This document shows positions 31,759-41,776 of a stretch of DNA of 64,000 nt, in pieces. The notes beneath the pieces were generated by a model. That model made no database searches, was not told the origin of the DNA, and saw only the letters and a program-made list of their open reading frames with translations. Source of the DNA: Tenebrio molitor (taxonomy: Eukaryota; Arthropoda; Insecta; Coleoptera; Tenebrionidae); the NCBI RefSeq assembly GCF_963966145.1, contig NC_091046.1, positions 34,782,001-34,846,000 on the forward strand. The letters run 5' to 3'. The number at the start of each line of letters is the position of its first letter. Positions within the stretch are counted from its first letter, which is position 1. A program made the translations under genes and the position numbers.

Positions 31759-32294
31759 TACATATTATTATATTTACCCAAAATCGCTGATTTCGTACTT
31801 CTGAATTCTTAGAGAATATAATATAAATTTCCGTATTTCTTCAAGCTGAATTTTTAATCTTTGAAATAACAGATTTAAACTTCGATTCAACATTCACGAT
31901 TTTTATTCCTTGCGCACAGAAATTATTTGTACGTGTTAAAGCTTTTCACGGTAAATTAATTCTCGAACATTTGTCTGTGTGCACCCTGCATAAAATATCC
32001 CTGCGCTAACGTTAAAGTTCTTATAAAGTAACTCAAGTTATTTAGCCTTTTAAAAAGTTAGAGAAATCCTTCGCTGAGAAACTTTTTATAACCAGATGCA
32101 TTCTCTCATTAAACTTAAAGTAAATAAATATTTACGATACCGAAGGGTGATACTGAACGAACTTCCATTCTTGGTGTGCTCTTAAAATTGGGCTGATTAT
32201 GAGCCATTCATGTGTGTAAGTTTCCATCATTTTCTTGTACATTTTTATTTTCCTTCACGTGAAATAATGAAAGAATGTTGGGTACAACAAAATA
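31759..32294. other. Intron without clear features
   Basis: I recognise no gene or element here. Confidence 0.35.
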
Positions 32295-32545
32295 ATAGTA
32301 GTTTATTTGACGAGTTTCACTCGCGTTTTAAAATGGCCCACGCGTGCCAAAAAAGACCCAATTTACACACGAACGAGTTGAATACAACGTTTTTTGTTCG
32401 ACGAGCCCTTTAAAGGCTCCAAATCGCTTAAAACCTTTAAAATTAGCTTGACGTTTCGTTTTGACAAGTTGTGACATTTATTAAAATCCATTCACATAGG
32501 AGAAAATTCTCAAATTCTAACAGTGTCGAACAAAAAAAATATTTA
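32295..32545. repeat. Dispersed repeat family P, copy 2 (inverted relative to copy 1)
   Basis: It includes cccaatttacacacgaacga, gacgagccctttaaaggctc, gacaagttgtgacatttatt and ctaacagtgtcgaac, the complement of family P at 16692. Confidence 0.75.
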
Positions 32546-33685
32546 GTGGTGATTTTACGTTGATTCGTTTAAAAATAACGTGATAACATTTATAAACACC
32601 ATTCACGTTGTTTTTGCATAATGGGAGCCCATGATTTATTTTTTTAACCTTGGACACACTGATTTCCCTCACTAAAATGCCTAACATGCAGACCTATCAA
32701 TATGCACATAACATGTTGCTGAATTTCTGAGTATTCTTGAATCGCAAACTAGTAAAACTGACAACAATGCACTAGTGTACTAGATATTTGTAACCTCAAA
32801 CTTAGAAAAACATAACTTAATTCAACAGACAGCTTTACTACCAAATTAAATGGAAAATTCCCATGGCCTCCCATTGTTCCAGAAAAACGTGAATGCATTT
32901 TATACGAGTATATTAGCTTCTTTTCTAAATGTAAAAGGATAATATTTAATTTAAAAAAAAATATTTTTTTTTATTTTTTTTGTCTAAAACATGTATTATC
33001 AAATTTAAAGTTGAGTTTATCCAAGTGATCCTTAATTCATTTTGACAGAAATGTCATGAAAGAGGTCAGTACTCACTTCTTTGTAAACTGATATTTTTTA
33101 TTTTAAATTTTTACTGAATGTAATTATGTAGTGTTATTTTTCTATGTATTTTCATTAAAAATACGTGTCTTCAATCAACAAGTGCTGTATTGCAAATGCA
33201 ATTATTTGAAAGTATAATGAGCATAAATACCGAATCGATAATACCCAACAAAGCATTACTAGGTTAAGACCATCAGTCGTTATAATAAATAACTACAGGT
33301 CACGCAAAAGCTAAACGAAACCTCTGTGGCTCTCCAAATGATTTTAATAATGAATGCATGAGAGATTTAGATATATCAGTTTTTCATTACGTTATAATTT
33401 AGCATGAAAGCTTTTTGTTATTCTGTTCTCTTCATAATTTCGATTTATGTCTATTTTGCTGAATTGACACAACAGTTTGTCGGTTTTGTGTTAAACCTTT
33501 TGAAATAGTTTCACCTGCTGATGGCATATATTGTTTTGATAGCGCTATAATATTTTTATATTGTGGAAATGGTTCGGGGCAATATCAGCTGACCGGGTAT
33601 TTTGTACCGATCCGATAGCACTTTGAATATTTATACGAGTAATTTTATAAATATTTTATAACTAATATTTTACAAACCCACTGAG
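32546..33685. other. Intron without clear features
   Basis: AT-rich, with several A/T homopolymers near 32950. No element is recognised. Confidence 0.35.
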
Positions 33686-33689
33686 TTTA

Positions 33690-34285
33690 TATTTAATAAA
33701 GGTATTTAGAAAATGTGAATTGGTTTTCTTTTAATGATAATGTATAGACCTTGGTAGAAAATATCAGTGATAAACGAATGTGGAGCAATGTAAATGTACG
33801 CAAAAATAATTAATTAAATTTTATTGGTTATCGACAAATTGCAACAATGAAACATTGTTTCAAATTTGTAAACCGTATTACGCAAATAAAATTCAGCATT
33901 TGTGTAGGTATGCATATTGAAAAAATATGTTAAATTCAAATTAATAATTATAGACTATGCAGTGAGTCACTGGGCAATAATCTGTTAAAACGTGGAAGAA
34001 ATATATTTTTTCTATAATTCATTCAAAAAATTGGTATTCACTCACAGTTATCTATGAGGGAAATGGGTAATTTTCTTACATACAATTTTTTTACACTGTT
34101 GAAAGATTGAAACTATAGAAACCATACATGTGTGTGAAATGCGATTTTACACACATAAGCTTTTCTGTTTTTCACATCACACACTGTTTTCTAGTAGTTA
34201 CCTAGCAACATGGGCACTGGGTTGATACTTCAGATTTCCTTCAAAATTTTGAATTTTAAAATTTTGTTTTGAAAGCATATAGATA
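33690..34285 (+). repeat. Inverted duplication, left arm (repeat family R, copy 1)
   Basis: About 590 bp running from gaaaatgtgaattggttttc to ttcaaaattttgaattttaa is present in reverse complement at 37541-38106 with scattered differences. Its last 270 bp form the family R core, including an X-box-like gttacctagcaac at 34196, shared with 62486 and 63152. Confidence 0.85.
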
Positions 34286-34954
34286 ATCAGGTAATCACCA
34301 TTAACTCAGCAGCGTACTAACAACTTTGGACAAATTTTCAATCATTTGTATCTCGAAAACGAAAAAACTTTTGTAAGAATTTTTTTTGTTTATGACTTTT
34401 TCCCATCATCACCAATTACCGGTTTTTTTTTCCAAACTTGTTTCAGAATCACCCTGTATACTTCGTCCAGCGAGAGATTGGAAGATTTTAAGTTATAGGC
34501 TTGTAACACTACAAAATGCACTAGAATACATTAGTTAGAGCATAATTTCAGGGCAAAAATGTTACTGTTTGAAGGTACTACTTTCTCTACGTAGAATTTA
34601 GTGATTTTTATGCCAACCAATCTGTCGCTGGACAAACTATACCTGTTTCAATTTAAATTTGGAAAATCTTGCCAAAACTCGGTCAAACAGACAACAGCGC
34701 GGTATGTGCACTTGATTTTAAAAAAAGGCCCGCTATAGGGACCCGCGAGCAAACGAAAGTGGCGCCCTCGTCGGATCCAATGGAGAGTTTTTACACATAC
34801 ATTAATATTGACAGATTTGTATTGCGGAGTTGGAAGTTTATTCGATTAATGTGATTATTTGTAATAATTTTCACAATTCGACCAAATCCTGTAGGTACAA
34901 TATCTTGTTGAACAATGGAACCGTCTAATGCAAGCGTTAGTCATCGCATAAGTT
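34286..34954. other. Intron without clear features
   Basis: A caccctgtata end-like motif occurs near 34452 but I could not find a partner end with confidence. Confidence 0.3.
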
Positions 34955-35166
34955 ATACTCCGTACGCTGATAGATTGCACGTTTTTTGATAGAAGACACT
35001 AAGACAGACACAGAGACAAGTGTGGCTGGAATTAATATGCAAGGCTACAACGGTTTTCTAAATAACATGAAACAATAATTGAGATGGAGAGTTTAGTATT
35101 TTTCACTCGGTTATGTTTTGGAACTAAATAGAATTTAAAAACGTACGTATCAGCGTACGGACTATA
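34955..35166. mobile_element. MITE with atactccgtacgctgata TIRs
   Basis: atactccgtacgctgata with cacgttttt at the left is mirrored by aaaacgtacgtatcagcgta and cggactatac at the right. Confidence 0.7.
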
Positions 35167-35680
35167 CACGAATTGTTGTGTTGTGGGATGTCATAATATT
35201 TTATTTATTGATGGTCACTTTGAGGTTATTTTATGCTCCTGTCAATTTGACAAATTTTTAATTTCTTTCACTTATTACATTGATTACAAACATAACCTTT
35301 CGAAGCAATTGTCAACAAATTTGAAACATTATACCGGGACATTTTTTTAACTCTGAACATAGTCCATACTTATTCCCTATGTTCAATTTTAAAAAAACAC
35401 AGATCAATGCATTGTGAGTTGCTATGCAACCAACTATACCGAACACCAGATAGTTTGAAATAATGTTAAAAATTGTTCCGATTGATGGAATTGGTCTATC
35501 ATGTGTTGCATTGGAAATGTCACGCACATTTCTAATGCTCTGATTGGCATAGAATAACTGCATTATGTGTATTTCTTCTTCAAATAACTTGACCATTTTG
35601 TTAAACTCTCAAGTACTTATTTTCGTTACCTTGGTTACGTGATTACATACATGCATTGACCTGTCTTTTTTAAAACTGAC

Positions 35681-35879
35681 AATATAATTCATGTATCACG
35701 TGATCATGAATGATCCAATGAAAACGCGTAAAAGTCCTTAGTTGCATGGCTATCACAGCGATTATAAAAAACAAAAAAATATTTTCTTATTTACTTTCGT
35801 CGTTACGATTTTTGATTGAAATAAATTTGTCAATTTGACAAATAAATGAATAATTTTGTATTTCATTCATTATATTGTC
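35681..35879. repeat. Nested inverted repeat, gacaatataattcatg
   Basis: gacaatataattcatg at the left and cattcattatattgtc at the right bound an AT-rich block inside the larger MITE. Confidence 0.65.
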
Positions 35880-35886
35880 TCATCGA

Positions 35887-36036
35887 ATATAACACGTGGT
35901 ATGATTAATCATCGATGATATTAAATTCGTGAAATTGAAGCAGGACATTTCACTCGTCCGTCGGACTCGTGAAATCTCCAGCACAATTTCACTCATAATA
36001 TCATCGATAATAATCATACCACTTGTTATATTATAG
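35887..36036. repeat. Nested palindromic element, aacacgtggtatgatta
   Basis: tataacacgtggtatgatta and tcatcgatgatatta pair with taatatcatcgataataatc and ataccacttgttata. The loop holds ctcgtccgtcggactcgtga, itself palindromic. Confidence 0.75.
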
Positions 36037-36094
36037 CTGAACATACTTATTCCCGTATGGGCTATATTCAATGTTAAAAAAATGTCCCGGTATA

Positions 36095-36225
36095 GTCGAA
36101 ATGTTTTGGATATGGATTGTCAAACTCAAGGTTGAACTATTGGCGCGTTTAGTTACTTTTGCTGGTAGTGCCAACTTAACGACAAGTCCCCAATCCACAT
36201 CCATAACGTTCCATGAATAGTTATT
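36095..36225. repeat. Repeat family S, copy 1
   Basis: It shares atgttttggatatggattgt, caaactcaaggt, tggtagtgccaacttaacga and gtccccaatccac with 55070-55250. The ends form an inverted repeat (gttttggat...ggattg against caatccac...aacgttcc). Confidence 0.65.
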
Positions 36226-36461
36226 TTTTATGATCAATTCAAATTTGTTTCTGATCCTAGCTCAAACATACGTGAAGTTACTAGATAATGACGTCATCGC
36301 AAATGGGTAAAAATTGGACTATACTACACATTCGGAAAGTATTGCGCTATATATACAGGTTGTCGCAATATTATAAAAACACTAAAGTTATGTTTTTTTA
36401 AATGGAACCTACCCAGCTTGATTTCATTTTTGGATTCTATGCTAAATTATGAATCAAATAA

Positions 36462-36598
36462 CATGTGTTCAATTGAAAAGTTCATCAAGTTGGCTTTGAT
36501 CTTCATCGCTATCTTTGTCTAACCAACTTAATTTACGATGTTGTTGTCTTTTAAAAAAAGTCAAAGCCAACTTGATGAACATTTCAATTGAACACTTG
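36462..36598. mobile_element. Fold-back element with 36-bp arms
   Basis: tgttcaattgaaaagttcat and caagttggctttga pair with tcaaagccaacttgatgaac and atttcaattgaaca, around a 60-bp loop. Confidence 0.8.
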
Positions 36599-37184
36599 TT
36601 ATATAGAGGCCATTTTTACTTATCTGCCATCGTTTTTGATTTGTGGCGCTTTATTTACCAGAATTTCGAATTACAGGGGTGCGTTCGAAAATTCGTACCT
36701 TCCAAATCGTTGCACTATAACTCCTTATCTCTGGCTACACGAAGTATACAGCGCTTAGGACTTTACTGTGGAGTGAAGTGAACAAATTCGGACAAATTTT
36801 CCCTATTCATAGGCGTCGAAAATACAAGAATATACAGGTGAAATCAAAATTCATTTACGCAGAATTAATTTGGTGTCAAGGATACTCCACATTTTTTTCC
36901 AAACTTAGTTGAGAATCACCCTGTATATGCAACAAAAAATACTTGCATAGATTCCAGACATATTCCAGAGCATCTGACCGTCTGAACCTCGAGAAGATTT
37001 GGACATACGTTCAAAAGCTCAAAGACTTCTTTGATCTAATTAATTATTGATCGCACGGTATACAGACATACAAATGTATACCATATTTTCGGACAGAGGT
37101 AGCAAATAATTTTCAACTAAAATTCATCTGAAAAGTTAACTATCAGTTAGTCCTATTTTTTTATTATTTAATAGTTATTTTTAT

Positions 37185-37311
37185 ATTAAGTTCGTGAAGT
37201 GAGTGTTTTTTGTGCTTGAAAGGGTCTTTACGCCGAGACGCAGGTCGAGTCAGTAAAAGCCTTTGAATGCACAAAAAAAATCTTCACGCACGAAATATAA
37301 ACAAAATTTTT
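37185..37311. repeat. gtgcattcaaag/gtctcggcg repeat, family R tail, inverted copy
   Basis: tgaagtgagtgttttttgtgct, cgccgagacgcaggtcga and tgcacaaaaaaaatcttcac are the complement of the tail sections at 62790-62905 and 63445-63555. Confidence 0.7.
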
Positions 37312-37540
37312 TTTTGTTCGACACTGTCAGAATTTCAGAATTTTCTTCTGTGTGAACGGATTTTGATAAATGTCACAACTTGTCAAAACGAAACGTCAAG
37401 CTAATTTTCAAGATTTTAAGCGATTTATTGGAGCCTTTAAGGGGCTCGTCGAACAAAAAAAACGTTATTTTCAACTCGTTCCTGTGTAAATTGGGCTTTT
37501 TTTGCCCAATTTGCACACAAACTCGTTAAATAAACTACTA
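37312..37540. repeat. Dispersed repeat family P, copy 3
   Basis: Same orientation as copy 1: ttcgacactgtcagaatttc, acttgtcaaaacgaaacgtc, gagcctttaaggggctcgtc and cccaatttgcacacaaactc. Confidence 0.75.
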
Positions 37541-38106
37541 TTCTATAATTTGTTTCAAAACTAAATTTTAAAATTCAAAATTTTGAAGACAATCTGAAGT
37601 ATCAATCCAGTGCCCATGTTTCTAGGTAACTAATAGAAAACAGTGTGTGAAGTAAAAAACAGAAAAGCTTATGTGTGTAAAATCGCATTTCACACACTGT
37701 TATGGTTTCTATAGTTTCAATCTTACAACAGTGTAAAAAAAAACTGTATGTAAGAAACTTACCCATTTCACTCATAGATAACTGTGCGTGAATATATTTC
37801 CTCCAGTTTTAACAGATTATTGCCCACTGACTCACTCCATAGTCTATAATTAATTTGAATTTAACATATTTTTCTCAATATAGATACATACACACAATAC
37901 ATGTTGAATTTTATTTGCGTAATACTGTTTACAAATTTGAAACAATGTTTCATTGTTGCAATTTGTTGATAACCAATTAAATTTAATTAATTATTTTTGC
38001 ATACATTCACATTGCTCCACATTCGTTTATCACTGACATTTTCTACAAAGGTCTATACATTACACCATTGAAAAGAAAACCAATTCACATTTTCTAAATA
38101 TTCATG
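37541..38106 (-). repeat. Inverted duplication, right arm (repeat family R, copy 2)
   Basis: Reverse complement of 33690-34285. Its X-box-like site is slightly changed (gtttctaggtaac). Confidence 0.85.
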
Positions 38107-38183
38107 ACAAAATCCTATTTTCGAAATAGGAACGAAGAAAATTGTGACAACGTTTACCGTACATAACTTTTTAGCATTTATTG

Positions 38184-38364
38184 TATGGAGTGTTTTTTTA
38201 AATTTCACCTCGTAGCAGGCTTTGGAGAGTCGACTGTGAACGCTCCACTCGTGTAAAACGTAAGATTTAAACAGGTGATCCGTGATCTGTAACCTGTATA
38301 GTGGGTTCATAATCGACTCTTCAACGCCTACTGGTATGAGGTGAAACTTAAAAAAACACCCGAT
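38184..38364. mobile_element. MITE, gtgtttttttaaatttcacctc family
   Basis: The left end gtgtttttttaaatttcacc is mirrored by ggtgaaacttaaaaaaacac. The inner gagagtcga/tcgactctt and the sequence caacgcc relate it to 10940-11142. Confidence 0.7.
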
Positions 38365-38813
38365 ATTTTTTACCCCAGATTATTTTCTTATCTACTCCAA
38401 ACTCTACGTATGGGTTAGCATTTAAATAGTTTAACTTTGGAAGTTTGCAGACTGCAATGTTAATATTTGAATATGTATGTATTGCATTTAGCAAGGATTT
38501 CATAGACTTTGCACAAAGTTATTTTCAACGATAAGACACGTTTTGGAAGCTGCAGTCGATGGCTAAATTAAAAATACTAACAAGACAAGGTACTATTATA
38601 GTTATTATAAAAAATTGCAATATTTATCATAACTCCCTATTGTGAATTACGTTACGTCAGGTTGTACATGGCAATTATTATAAATTTGAATGTTGAATTT
38701 TTACCGAGAATTATGGCTCCAAAAATTATACTAAAAAGTCTTCTAAAATAAAATTACAGCTGCATGTTAAAGAAGCCATAGAAACATGAAACAGTTTACG
38801 ACAAACGTTTATA

Positions 38814-39282
38814 CCTGGTGTCTTAAAATTATCGTATTCCGAGTTCGGGGCTTAGTAGGGGAAATCCTGTTGACCAAGTAAAAATGTTTAAAAAAATTGC
38901 TGTCACTTTGAAAAAAATATCAAAGTTGCCAATATTTGTTCAAAAGTACCTGATTAATATTCTAGCTATGTTGTACTTCCCTTTTGAATAAAAATTGGAA
39001 AAATAAAACTTTTATTTTTTCGAGATAAAGCTGCTTTTTCAATAAATGTCTTTTCATTTATATTTTAATATTTTACATAATCATCCTCACCATATTTCAA
39101 AATGAATGTCAACCATTTATATTTTTTATTTGAAGAAAACTTGATGAAAAGTTTGAACCTTCCGACCCATATATATCTTTGTAAAGACCCCCCATATATT
39201 TTTTATTTTATTTTTTCGAGATTCCTGAGATATTTTCCTACAAGACCCCCGACTTGGAATACGTTAATTTTGCGACATCCTG
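38814..39282. mobile_element. TA-flanked MITE, 469 bp
   Basis: cctggtgtcttaaaattatc, gtattccgagttcgggg and tagggg at the left are mirrored by cccccgacttggaatacgtt and aattttgcgacatcctg. TA flanks both ends. Confidence 0.75.
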
Positions 39283-39893
39283 TATGTTGTTCAAATTTTT
39301 GTAATAGCTTAATTTTTGACGCATTTGTAGCTAATAATTTTTGATATAGAAGTGTCAACTGAGAGTTTAAAAATACCCAGCTCCGTTTGACTACTGACGC
39401 TCTTACATATTTACCAAATGTTCAATCAGCACCGGGGTTGCCTAATAACTTTTTAATTTTTTTCTTTACTTTTTAACACTCGCTCCACCCCCATTCGTTC
39501 CAATAGCAATTGAAATTGTAGAGTTTCACAACGGGGGCGAAAATACCCGCCTACATCCCGTCAATAATCAAAATCATTAAAGGTGAACATTTCAAATAGT
39601 GGAATTACTTTAAATCCAGATGTCTGCAATAACTTGAAACAAAAATAAGGGTAGTTAACGTAAAATCTCGGTTTTTGCTTAATAAGTGATTACTTAATCA
39701 ATACTAGCATGATAAATAATAATTACGTAACACAGAAGTGTAGGATGTACTTAGATACTTAAATGAATAAAAGCGTAGGAGTACATTTATGGTGTACTCG
39801 TACTTCCTATTTTTCCTACTCCTAAATCCTAATATAGGCTGCCCTGGTAGCCTACGAGTATATTAGGAAATATTGTTTTTTGCAAAAAATATA

Positions 39894-40064
39894 CAGGGTG
39901 ATTTACGAGGAATAATGAGCCCGACGGAATAGAAAATGCAACCCACAATACATTGCAACAAAAAGCCGGACATCGAAGCGGTAAATGTCCGGGTTTTTCT
40001 CCTGATGAATTGCGGGTTGCATTTTCTATTCCGTCGGGCTCATTATTCCTCGTAAATCACCCTG
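39894..40064. mobile_element. TA-flanked palindromic MITE, 171 bp
   Basis: Arms of about 65 bp beginning cagggtgatttacgaggaat and including gagcccgacggaatagaaaa are nearly perfect. An internal small hairpin (cggacat/atgtccg) sits in the loop. TA flanks both ends. Confidence 0.9.
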
Positions 40065-40137
40065 TATGTGTAATAAATAAATAAATTAATATTAACTATT
40101 AAATAAATAAGCTAGTGATGAATAGTTATTTATTATA

Positions 40138-40336
40138 ACGGGTGACTATTAAACTTTTCACTTGGAGTTGGCTTTGAACGAGACACGCAAGAACGAACGA
40201 CAAATGTCAGTCAGTACAATTGAAATATAACCTATAATGTTAATTATAATGTCAAACTTGTCAGTGTCTAAGGTGCAACGGAAAACAAAGAATGATCCAT
40301 AGCCAACTCTAAGTGAAAATTTTAATAGTCACCCGT
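40138..40336. mobile_element. TA-flanked MITE, acgggtgactattaaaat family, copy 2
   Basis: TIRs as at 31523. It is shorter (199 bp) by loss of part of the interior after gaacgag. Confidence 0.9.
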
Positions 40337-40424
40337 TACAAGACAATAAAATTTTGTAGATTTTATTTACAACAATATTTGAAAATTTTACAAATTACAA
40401 GACTAAACTAAATTTCAAACAAAT

Positions 40425-41312
40425 AAAAAAAAAATTCTTCAGCTACGAGTACTCTGTAAATGTGTTGCAGCCAAGGTATCAACACATGTTATATCCCAAA
40501 CAAGTGTGCTACCAGGTTTCCAAGGGATTAAATTAACCCTATCTGGTCTTTTACCATCTTCACGAAGCAATCCGCGAGGTTCAATAATACAAGGAATGTT
40601 AACTGAAGAAAAAGTACGCTTTAAAATATGGTTTAAAGCACTGTGGCGCGGAATTCTACCAGCACTTGTTAAACAGAAAGACCATGATGACCCCATTTAT
40701 CCATCTGAGAGCCACAAATGCAAATGTGAGGATGACAGATTTTAGATCCAATTCTAAGAGCAACAGCTATTTGAAGTGTTCAATAAAGTACCAAGGTTAG
40801 AAGAGGGTAGAGCTTTTAACCAAGCTCCAGATTCCAATTCGGAAACGGCTTTGCTTTATTGAGATGATCAGAAAAATCAAAAATTTCATGAAACTTTTTG
40901 TTGATAATTGAAGCATCCCAAAGTAACAGAGTAACTTCCAACAATCCAAAGCTTCTGACAAAGTGACAAATATTTGATCTCAAAGGTATTGTCTAAAAGA
41001 AGAAACAGAAGTGATGCTTGATTCCAGGAGTTTGAATTTTTTCCAAGGTTGATTGAATTTTTTCATCAAAAGTTTTACAATAATTTTTAAATTTCCAAAA
41101 AGGACAGCAACGAAGAAAATAGTTAAGTTTCGGAATCCAAAAGCAATGACGTAGCAGAAATAAAGCCATATGAGATTTTATGTTTTCGATATTTTTCACT
41201 AACAAGTCGAATTTCCCCAAAATTGTTGAGAAAAAATCAGGCATTGCATCTTCAGATAACGGCGAACTAAGTAAAGATATAGTAGTTATTTGTATTACAA
41301 GGCTAGAAAATG
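40425..41312 (-). pseudogene. Non-LTR retrotransposon relic with RT thumb and nuclease-like C terminus
   Basis: On the minus strand, broken frames read SSPLSEDAMPDFFSTILGKF and SHMALFLLRHCFWIPKLNYF (41290-41100), then ICHPHICICGSQMDKWGHHG (about 40740-40690, zinc-binding-like), then SAGRIPRHSALNH and GKRPDRVNLIPWKPGSTLVW followed by DITCVDTLA (to 40440). The last part has an RPD...WDxT pattern like a PD-(D/E)XK nuclease. This order is known from repeats in arthropods and cnidarians; the clade name is uncertain. A BEL element has inserted at its upstream end. Confidence 0.65.
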
Positions 41313-41317
41313 CCATT

Positions 41318-41586
41318 TGAACGATTAATCACTGTTGGGTGGTGATATTAGCCGTTCAAATGATATAGTCGTCTTTGTATAACTACTTAAAAACTTTATT
41401 GTATGACAAAATGTTGATGTACAAGTGTTAAGTACCAAGGATAGTGGTAGACTCTTGTTTTTACCGCTATATCTCGACTTAAATAAGGGTGGGTGATTTC
41501 ACCCCTCTCACAAAGAAAGTAGGCAGGACTACCTGCTACAGTACCTGTTTCTAACAATAACGTTCAAAATTACATTATTTTGTACA
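41318..41586 (-). repeat. BEL 3' LTR
   Basis: 269 bp, tgaacgattaatc at the left and ttttgtaca at the right on the plus strand (TG...CA). It is identical as read to 47338-47606. In the element's orientation this is the downstream LTR. Confidence 0.95.
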
Positions 41587-41587
41587 T

Positions 41588-41602
41588 ATACCGCCCCCCT
41601 TG
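41588..41602 (-). other. BEL polypurine tract
   Basis: The minus strand reads aaggggggcggtat just before the 3' LTR. Confidence 0.75.
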
Positions 41603-41776
41603 AAGGCACGGACTTCAAAATATTGGAATTAGCAAAGATCGAACATGGTTATTAGAAAAAGGATTGTTACATAATAAACATGACAAAAAACATTAAAAAA
41701 TACAAACATTGAAGTCAATTGTAAAAAAAGGGTTAATGCATAATTATAACAAATATTTACACGATACAAACATAGT

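Larger units (their letters stand above)
35334..36090. mobile_element. TA-flanked MITE, ccgggacatttttttaac family, copy 2 with nested inserts
   Basis: Both TIRs match copy 1 at 28288-28681 and TA lies outside. Sequence shared with copy 1 stops near 35680 and resumes near 36036. The extra material of about 355 bp between is made of two further palindromic repeats. Confidence 0.85.

Noticed and set aside
39102..39344. Plus-strand ORF of 80 codons
   Set aside because: It mostly overlaps the MITE at 38814-39282 and has low-complexity composition.
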